From the NCBI RefSeq assembly GCF_036785885.1, contig NC_092326.1, positions 38,402,287 to 38,466,286 of the forward strand: 64,000 nucleotides of DNA, read 5' to 3'. The DNA is from Coffea arabica. Its lineage: Eukaryota; Streptophyta; Magnoliopsida; Gentianales; Rubiaceae. Of this stretch, positions 55,754-64,000 are shown piece by piece; position 1 is the stretch's first letter, and the number at the start of each line of letters is the position of its first letter. Made by a program: the position numbers and the translations under genes. The notes beneath the pieces are model-generated. The model did no database searches. It saw only the letters and a program-made list of their open reading frames with translations, and was not told where the DNA came from.

Positions 55754-58700
55754 ATGGCAACTTCTCACCCTCAGCACCGCTGCGTCTTTGGTTAGTTCCC
55801 CTCTCTCCCTCTATCTCTCCATGGTTATATTCGAACCTTTTTTTTGCAAAGTTGATTCAATTGGAATTCTGTTATTCATCAGAAACTGGGAATTTGATAA
55901 ATGGGTTTTTTTGTTCTGATTTTCGGGTTTTTTGGCAGTTGGGAATATACCTTATGATGCAACTGAAGAACAGCTGAAAGAAATTTGTGAGGAGGTGGGC
56001 CCTGTTGTTTCCTTCAGGTCTGTTGTTTTTTCTGTTTAATTCCTCATTTTGCAGCTTCCTCTATTTTTCCCTTTTGATGTGTTTAGATGTTTTTGTGTTA
56101 AGTTGATGAATTTTTTTTACTTTTCATTTTTGTGGGTTTTTTTTTCTGTGTTGGATGCTAATTTAGTTAAATATGTGAGTAGGTGAAACTCAATTAGTAA
56201 TAGTATTGAGAGTGAAAAATATTGTAAACGAGCAAAATGGGTTGAAGATATGATTTACTTTTGTGTGTTGGGCAGCCCTCATCTTACAAATTGAAGCATT
56301 TTTGTTTTTGTTTTTAATTTTTTTTGGAGCCAGGTTAACTGAATGTCTTTCATTTTGCATCTAAAGAACAAAAATTTTAAAAGAAGAAATTTTTTATCAT
56401 TGGACTTGATATTGTGATATTTTCATTTGCTCTTTGTTCCTCGAATTGGGTGAGTTCTTTCTTGTTGCTTGTGATTTGGGAGAATTTTAAAGTCAAGATT
56501 TGGTCTCAAGGTTTTTATAGCTGAATCTGTAGATTTAATTGCAATGTCTACTCTCTTAAGAATATTTTGCGGGAAAACAGTCAAGCTAGGCTTTGTTTCA
56601 GTTTTTGACATGTATAAGCTCGCCTAGAAAAGAGTGGCTTTGGGTAAAAATGGACCTTCAAAGGAGCATAGATAAAAGGAGGTGTTTTGATGCATAGTAC
56701 TGGAAATTGTATGCAACATGATAGGTATCTGACATAGTAGGATTGTTTATATTGTTGCAACCTCCACCTCCAGCAGAGCTGCAAAGATATATTGAATTTG
56801 TAGTCAGACGATAACTCCCTGACCTAGAGAATATTTGGTAGATCGTGTTTGGCATGGCATGGACTTTATTGACAGAATTGATTAAGCTACTTCTTTATTG
56901 TTCAGTGGGTAAGTTCTTCTATAGTGGCGTGCTCACCAATTTTCTGTTAGTCCATATTGATGCAATGGTTTAGCTTTGGGTAGATTTGAAAAGTAAGAGC
57001 TGGGATGACATTAATCTTCAAACACATAAATTACATGGAAAGGATCTTAGAATTCCTTGGCCTGGAAAATCAACTGTATTGCTTAAGATACATTGTTAAA
57101 AGCTAGTAAATGTATAGGAAAGGGATGTGGTGTGTCTTGTGTCTTTACTTTTTTCCTATTTATTCTAATCTTAGTAGAGTTTGAGTGATCTATAACTTAT
57201 TATTTCATTTAGTTCAGATTAGTAATTGATAGAGAAACTGGGAAACCAAAAGGTTACGGATTTTGTGAGTATAAGGATGAGGAGACGGCTTTGAGTGCAC
57301 GCCGGAATCTTCAGGGGTACGAGATAAACGGACGACAATTACGTGTTGATTTTGCTGAAAATGATAAAAATGCTGACAGGAATCGCGAACAGGTATGTAC
57401 TAGTACCTGTAGAAAATTGTTTTTTTTTTACCGGGAATTTTCGTTCACTGAAAGAGTCTTAGGGCTTTAATAGTAGTTACTAGAGAGTCTACAACCAAAG
57501 TAAAACAGTTTATTGGCCCTAAAGAATTTTGTCAAGCTGTCGTATATATAGAGATGAGAGGGGCAAGGTCTAATTGCCCACAAATGAAGAATGAAGCATC
57601 TGCAGATTAATAACACCAACTACAGCGAACCAGATGCTTGCTGCTTGTATATTCACTCATTGATTAAAGACAAGACTGGCCAACTACTAGGGTGGGTATA
57701 TCAGTATATTAAAGAATTTATGAACTGGTGGAAATATTGAAATAAAATAGTTCTTTTTAGTTAATTATCCTGATCATTGTTGGTTGTAATTCTATTTCTT
57801 ACTGTATGGAAAATTAATATGCCCTTAGGGGGTGAGCAGAAATTTTTCTTTAAGAAATTGAGGCCTTTTAGAGGATCCTTTCATTCTTTTCTAGATAGTT
57901 AAAGGTTTGATACAACAAATTTGGATAACATATGGTAAATCAGCCAACACTGGAATTTGGGATGGGGCAATCAGGAACACTCTGACTTTTTTCCTCTTGC
58001 AGGGTACTAAATTTACTTCAATTTCAGCTAATTTTTGTTTTGACTCTTTTTCCTTGCAGGGCCGTGGTGGACCTGGAATGGTTGCAAATGTTGGTAAGTT
58101 TCATCTTTACTTGCTTCTCTGGACTATCAGTACACTTGTCCCTTGCATAGAGCAAAGAAATTCTGGAGTCTAAATTATCTTGAGTTATCATAATCTAGAG
58201 ATATTTGGTATTTGTAGATAATCAAAAACAGTTTGGGGGACCAGCAGTCCTCAAGGATTCCAGTCTTCTTCAGCCAATAGGTGTCTCTGTAGCTATGACT
58301 GCTGCAAGTATCATGGCACAAGCTCTTGGTGCTGCTCAGACTGGTGGCATGTCCAATCAGATTGGTATACCTAGTCAGCCAACATTGGGCAGTGATCCTT
58401 TAACTTTGCATCTGGCCAAAATGTCAAGAAGCCAGCTAATCGAGCTTATGTCTGAGATGAAGGTCAGTTTCAGATAAAATCTTTTCTGCTTGAGCAAGTT
58501 ATGTGTGAATGTCAAAGCCTAGATTATTATGTATTCCCTCTGAGTTATGGATATTCTTTGCAGAAGAATATGAAGGAGGCTTAAAACTTACTTAGAAACT
58601 AGAGAAATTCTAGTCTCTTTCAACATGCACATCTAATTGCAAAGGAAGTATCAAAAACCTGATAAGCTAGTTTAACCAGGCAAAGGGTCTAACTTTCTGT

Positions 58701-61700
58701 CTAGAGACTCTAGACTAGATAACATTCAAATTCAAGAATGACAGTATATGGATTATACCGCCTTTGCTCCATTGATTGACTTTATATGTAAGAAAAATAG
58801 AACTATGTCAACAAATTTAGAGAAACATGTAGTGAAGGATTAAACTCTGCATATAAACTTTAGGAATTGGCATGTGCACATCACAAGGTGAAGTAATGGG
58901 GGAGATCTTTTCGAGTGAGGGCTTATTACTTCTTGGATAACTTTTAATGTATCAAATTGTTTTTGTTCTCATTTTCATATCAGGCAATGGCTACACAAAA
59001 CAAGGAGCAAGCTCGTCAACTGTTACTTGCATGCCCCCACTTGCCTAAAGCAATTTTACAGGTTTTCATTGATCTTCCATACCTCTGTCAGTTTATGATG
59101 AGATTAATGGATCCCTGTTTTATGTCTTGTGCAGCTACAGAATATGCTTTCTTACAGTTTTATGATATTTCTGCAAGGACTTTGGCTGTGTGTATATACC
59201 TGAGTTTGTCTCATTAATTGAAATTTAGGAAGAATAGAGGGAGGATTTTTTTTTTCCATAAAAAATGAATAACTAAGATATTGAGCTATAGTTTATGACT
59301 TAAACCATGGTTACTGGGCGATTTGCAAAGCTTGTGATTTTCAGAACGAATTCTCCAGAGCAAAAAGCTGGTTGGTGAGAGAATTTTGATGTGTAATCCA
59401 GGAAAATCTTGTCAGAAGCATTTGAGGCAATTTAGGATTCTAATTTCCTAAATGTTTTACAAGTGATTTCTTGATCAAGAGTTTCTGATTTTAGGAGTTG
59501 AATTTCATAGGAAATTCAAGAACAACATTTGAAACGATGCTGATTCTGGCTTGAAATCTGGAGGAACTCCAGTAAAAATAGACTTCTGCATATGTATACT
59601 GTTGTGAATATAAATAAGCCAAGAGAAAAATCTGTCTGCCATTGGTGGCTCTTGAGGATTGTACCTGATATGGTGGGAAGGAGAGTTAATCTATGTGATA
59701 AGGAGTTGTTATTTAAAATTTTTTGAAGGATATATTATTTAAAATTTTTTGAAGGATATATGCAATTAAAGAATGATATTTTGTGGTACACTAAAGGAAC
59801 AAAAGAGAATGCTTTAGGTGGAATGGGCATCGTAATGGAAAATCTTCCCTCAGGCATTATGCCAGAAACTGTTTCATAAGCAAACTATTGAAGGACCACC
59901 AAAGGTAGCTTGCTTTCAATTGGCAGTGACGATGCCTTCTTACTTTGTATCCAAGCTGGAGCAAATAGTGGGTGCAAATAATCCTTTATTATCTTGAGCA
60001 GATCACTCAAAACCTCTTAAATGCCTTGGTCAGTTGAGAGAATAATTTAGATTCTGAAAAATTAAACATACTTACGGAGATGAAACAATTCTTTTTGGTG
60101 TTAAGTACCCTATTTATGGTATCAAGTACTTGGGGATCAAGGATACACACTATTCTTTCCATATAGGCATATTAGTTATGACTACCACTATTATTGATGT
60201 TACTTTTAAGTATCTTGTTACATGTCACTTCATCGTTAGTTGTGCTTTTTTTTTTTCTGAGGTTTTCTTCAAGGATTAAAAAGCAATTACAGCAATATAT
60301 TACATCAAGTGAAGATGACTAGAATTGAGCAATTGATCTATTCTGCTATGGCCTGTCTTCCACTACTCCTTTTCTTGCCTTAGTTATCTGTTTCTGACTT
60401 TCTTGCTTCTTTACAAGGTTGGTTGTGATGTCATTGCAGGCAGGGATAATGCTGGGAATAGTACCACCACACATGGTTTGTCATGTTGCCCTGAACGATT
60501 AACTTTTAGTTTTATAGTTTTCTACTGAGCTTCGAATCTTTTGAGCATGAGATTTGAATGTTTTGTTCCTCTCTCTCTTTCTCTCTCTCCTCTCTTTCTT
60601 TAAATTATAAAGTTGCAGATGCCCAACATTAGGCAGGTGTCTGCTCCACCATTGCAGCCTTTACTGCAAGATGGTATGCAGAATCAACTATTAACAACTC
60701 AAAATGTTCCTGGGCTCCCCCCTCTTCCACAGAATAAAGGGCAATACAGTTTGTTGCCCACAGCACAAGAGGGTGCAATTTCTGCTAGTCGTCCAAATTC
60801 TATGTTGAATAACCAGCATGCTTCGGTAACTCAGTTTCCTATACAACCTCAAATTCAGCTTCCACAGCCTATGCAGAATAAAGTTTTGCAGCAGAACCAA
60901 TTGCCTATTCAGTCTGGAAATCCAGCCCTTTCATTGATACGCCCTCAATCTCAGGGCAATTTCTCATTTAGACCGCAAATTCATGCAGCAGCTTCCTCTT
61001 CTTTGAAGCATCACGTGCAAACTCCTCCTCAGATGCAACATTTAGGGCAAGTTACAGCAGCTGCTACCGCAGCATCTATTCAAACTTCTCAATCAATACA
61101 GCCACCGCTGCTGGATCAAGGCTTTCAGGTGCAAGTTTCAGTTTAGTTTCTTGTGTGCCCAACTGTAGAAAACACCAACTGTGATTGGTATATAAGCTTT
61201 CCTTAGGTTTTGTTTGACTGGTCTTGATCTAGTGAGACTGCGAATTGATGTAAGGTCATATATGGGAGAGTCTCGACTCCTTTAACAACTATAATTTGAA
61301 AATTGAATCCAACCAGATAATGCAGAGATGTAGCATTTGTCTCTCCTATTTGATTTCTGTTGTCTTAACATCTTTTTGCATTAAGCAACTAGGATTCTTT
61401 GAATTTAGATCTAGTCTGTAATCAGTCAATATTCCACCAGCAGTCTTATAATCTGTTCAGATTAAATAGTATTAATTGAGATCTGGAGGAGTTATATATG
61501 ATCTTGACTTCTGAAATTTCTTGAAGTATCTCTTCCGTCCAAAGATAGGATTCAGATGGCCATGATTAGATTTACAGTGGGATGCGGGGAGTAAGAAAGC
61601 CCACATCATGCTTCTTTATTTCTAAATTCTCCCCCTAGACAGGTAGATACATTGCAATTGGTGATGACCTAGAAGGCATGATTGGAGGAAATTTATGATT

Positions 61701-63502
61701 TGTTTCTTTTTGTATCCTTTGGTTGTAATATATCTGCCAAGTGGGCTGATCTGAAGTGCCAAGTGTCTAGGGCTATACTGAATTGTATTGCAAGTGAACT
61801 GGTCTAATTAATCCATGTGTTGTATCAACCATAATGATATGTTTGCTGAGTTCAAATTGTCAATCTTAAAATCTTGGTTCAAGTGGCTTTTAATCTATAC
61901 CTTAAGTACAGTATACATTTTATTTGATTTTTTTCTCCTGTAGATTTAACCAGTATGCTCCATGACCCAAATGATGTAACACATTAATGACAACACTGAC
62001 TTTTTCATCAGTTTGACTGATGAATATTTTGGTTTGTTGAGATTAGTTCTCTAGTAGAAATGCTCACATCTGCTAAATTTCACTGTTGCTATCTTCCAAC
62101 GTTTGCTATTTGACTTGGCAAGAGCTAACCTTGCTGTAAGTTTATCCTGATGTTTACATTCTTGCCTTTTCATTTGGAACAACACTATCTTTGTAAATGT
62201 AAATTTGTGGTTCTTGTATGTATCTGTTTTGCTAGCAGCATGGTTCTTCACTGTTATCTGGCATACAAGATAGCGTTAATAAAGATCCACGCGGACAGGT
62301 TATGATTTCAAGAGTCAATGACAGTCTAGATCCAACAAATCAGCCATCAAAACTGGTTAGGTTAAATGACGGAAGGCCTGTACCTTCGCCCACCGATGAA
62401 AATATGGCAACCTCTGCATCTGGACCATCTCAGACTTTTAGCATGACTACAAACCAAGTTCCTAAAGTAGAAGAAGCTTCTGTATCTGAAAAACAAGCTG
62501 TTCAGGTATCTGCTGATGGGATTATTATTTTACATCCATTTTCTACAATTTAGAGATTTATGATCCTGCACAGTCAGTTTCTCAAAAGTACGACTACTTT
62601 AATTATGTATGGTGTGTACGGAGGATGGGTATGGATGCTGATTCTGTTGAGGTTATGCTTGAACTGGAAACTATTTTTTAGATTGTCAAGCTGTGTTTTC
62701 TTTTTCTGTTAGTAGAAATTCAATCAAGTTTTATGTACATTTGAGAACTTATGTCTGAAGGTCTTTACATGACTGAGATCATAGTATTCTAGAGAATTGC
62801 TTATGGCCTTATATCTGTCAAATTGGAAAATTCACTGAACTAGGAAAATAGATGGAAAATTTTTGCTTAATATGATCAGCTTTCTTCACTGAGGGTTTCA
62901 CTTAGAACATCATTGTAAGATCCTTAGGAATTTAATATAGCAATGAAAGAACAAAATGGAACTAGTGATTAAGTACGAACTGAGATTTGAACATGGCATT
63001 GGTTACAGACACATATATCTATTGATGATTAGTTAACTGGAGCTCCATCTATTTTGGTACAAGTCATAAGTTAAATTTTGGAATCTTTTATAAATTCTTG
63101 CCATATCTTTCCAGACTTCATTTTTATTCTTTATTGGGTCTCATCTTGCGTAAATAGACTGGCTCGTGGCATTATGCAAACGGCAGTTTGAGTTGGAGTG
63201 TAACTTCTTTGCTGAATATGACCGCAAGACTCCAGTAGTTTATGCATTTGAAAATTGGTGCTTATAAGTTGTGACCTTTTTCAGTGGCAACTATGAACAA
63301 TTGAATGTTGGTGGCTTGGTTTGTTCTTTAATTGTAGTAAGACTTTGGTTTTCTCATTCTCAAGGTACAGCTTCCTCCTGATGTGGAGACTGCTCTGCTA
63401 CAGCAAGTGCTTCTTCTAACACCTGAGCAAGTAAGTTCACTGCCACCTGATCAGCAGCAACAGGTCATTCAACTCCAGCAGATGCTTCGGCAGGCTTCAT
63501 AG
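55754..63502 (+). CDS. CSTF64: Cleavage stimulation factor 64 kDa subunit (10 exons)
   Basis: RNA-binding subunit of CstF, which binds U/GU-rich sequence downstream of poly(A) sites in nuclear pre-mRNA; in plants it works with CSTF77 and acts in antisense FLC RNA processing. Exons: 55754-55790, 55939-56017, 57218-57392, 58060-58093, 58218-58462, 58984-59061, 60440-60475, 60619-61128, 62239-62505, 63365-63502; 532 aa, all GT-AG and frame-consistent. The RRM spans about residues 9-88: RNP2 VFVGNI (11-16) and RNP1 KGYGFCEY (50-57). The hinge that binds CSTF77/symplekin follows ([19 protein letters not shown] to [12 protein letters not shown], about 170-228), then a long Gln/Pro-rich region, and the conserved C-terminal helix bundle ([19 protein letters not shown] to LQQMLRQAS) that contacts Pcf11. 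It is longer than the Arabidopsis protein (about 460 aa), mostly in the Gln/Pro part. Confidence 0.95.
58003..58059 (+). other. In-frame alternative 5' extension of CSTF64 exon 4
   Basis: A strong acceptor (TTTTTTCCTCTTGCAG, ending 58002) lies 57 bases before the one used in the model (TTTTTCCTTGCAG, ending 58059). Using it adds 19 codons in frame without a stop ([19 protein letters not shown]), placed just after the RRM. Which acceptor is used cannot be told from sequence. Confidence 0.4.
59709..59760. repeat. Perfect tandem duplication, 26-bp unit
   Basis: TTATTTAAAATTTTTTGAAG plus GATATA occurs twice in direct succession (59709-59734 and 59735-59760), identical copies, in CSTF64 intron 6. 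Confidence 0.95.
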
Positions 63503-64000
63503 TGATTCAATTGATGCATAACGAGTCCCTACTCAAGGGCTTCCATCCCTGTTTAATTCATAGGCCAGAGGGGCATAACAACACGTAGTTGATTTTACAC
63601 TGTAGAGTGAATGTTTACACAAGATTTAGCATAGCATCCTAAATGCACGAGAGTTGTGACATCAATGTAACGGTTTTACAGGGTTGTAGATTGCAATTAA
63701 ATCAAAGGAAACACAGAAAAATTTTGGTTTTAATGTTTTTGTTGTTCCATTACAACTTCTGTTTAGTGTAACATGCATTTCCTGAAGTGTTAGTGATTTT
63801 TTCTTTCAATGTTGAACTTTGCACACTAAACCAGGCATCTGTTGTTTATTTTGTCTAGGATCATATTGTAAATCAGAAGTTTATACTATCGATCCCCTAC
63901 CATTTTATTATCTACAAACAGCAAAATTGGTGGCTATAAAAAGATGGAACAGATAACTGAATCATTTGCTTGTGTATCCAAGAGTTCAGCTGCAAACTGT
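63503..64000 (+). other. CSTF64 3' UTR and downstream flank
   Basis: Begins directly after the stop codon. A-rich poly(A)-signal-like sequence (CAATTAAATCAAAG) lies near 63692. No further gene is recognised before the window ends. Confidence 0.5.

Noticed and set aside
1-64000. CRISPR arrays, rRNA genes, bacterial-type operons or a multi-gene novel system
   Set aside because: No spaced short repeats, no rRNA-like stretches, and only intron-bearing or single plant genes of unrelated function were found.

Overview
This is nuclear DNA of a flowering plant, most likely a core eudicot. The evidence is AT-rich intergenic DNA, GT-AG introns of about 0.1 to 1.9 kb, a CYP89A-type P450, a plant-type purine-synthesis enzyme with a plastid-type leader, a PPR protein, and many plant-type MITEs. 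Species cannot be fixed from the sequence; some repeat families look familiar from asterids, but that is recollection only.

Eight protein-coding genes are supported. Left to right: the 3' part of a cytochrome P450 of CYP89A type (+, cut by the window start); proteasome subunit alpha type-4, PAC1 (-); an HDHD3-like HAD-superfamily protein (-, 3 coding exons); TAM41, mitochondrial CDP-diacylglycerol synthase (+, 10 coding exons); PUR3, plastid GAR formyltransferase (+, 5 exons); a cationic amino acid transporter (+, one exon) preceded by a deleted copy of itself; the PPR protein EMB1025 (-, one exon); and CSTF64, the 64 kDa cleavage-stimulation factor of mRNA 3'-end formation (+, 10 exons). Exon sums give whole codons and family-typical proteins: PAC1 249, HDHD3-like 254, TAM41 340, PUR3 296, transporter 587, EMB1025 676 and CSTF64 532 aa. 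The genes are unrelated housekeeping genes with no operon-like or cluster logic.

The space between genes is packed with small DNA transposons, several delimited to the base by target-site duplications (TSDs): a PIF/Harbinger-like element (6630-8101), Stowaway-like MITEs (4613-5081, 8152-8500), hAT-like MITEs (12789-13113, 17911-18380, 42657-43305, 54284-54779), long-inverted-repeat Mutator-like elements (51653-52713, 52756-54109), and a Pack-MULE-like element carrying a piece of ribosomal protein gene RPL18 (44116-45211). A tRNA-derived SINE with a 16-bp TSD (10057-10229) lies inside DNA that looks organelle-derived. Pseudogenes are an RNase H-domain fragment (18810-19160), the deleted transporter copy (37190-37696) and the RPL18 fragment.

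The points most worth a second look are how transposons meet genes: a MULE that ends about 180 bp upstream of the EMB1025 start, a MITE-derived stretch that forms the PUR3 5' leader up to its start codon, and the captured RPL18 fragment. There are also possible splicing switches: an in-frame 19-codon alternative acceptor and a NAGNAG acceptor in CSTF64, and a candidate poison exon in TAM41. I found no CRISPR array, rRNA, functional tRNA gene or novel multi-gene system.
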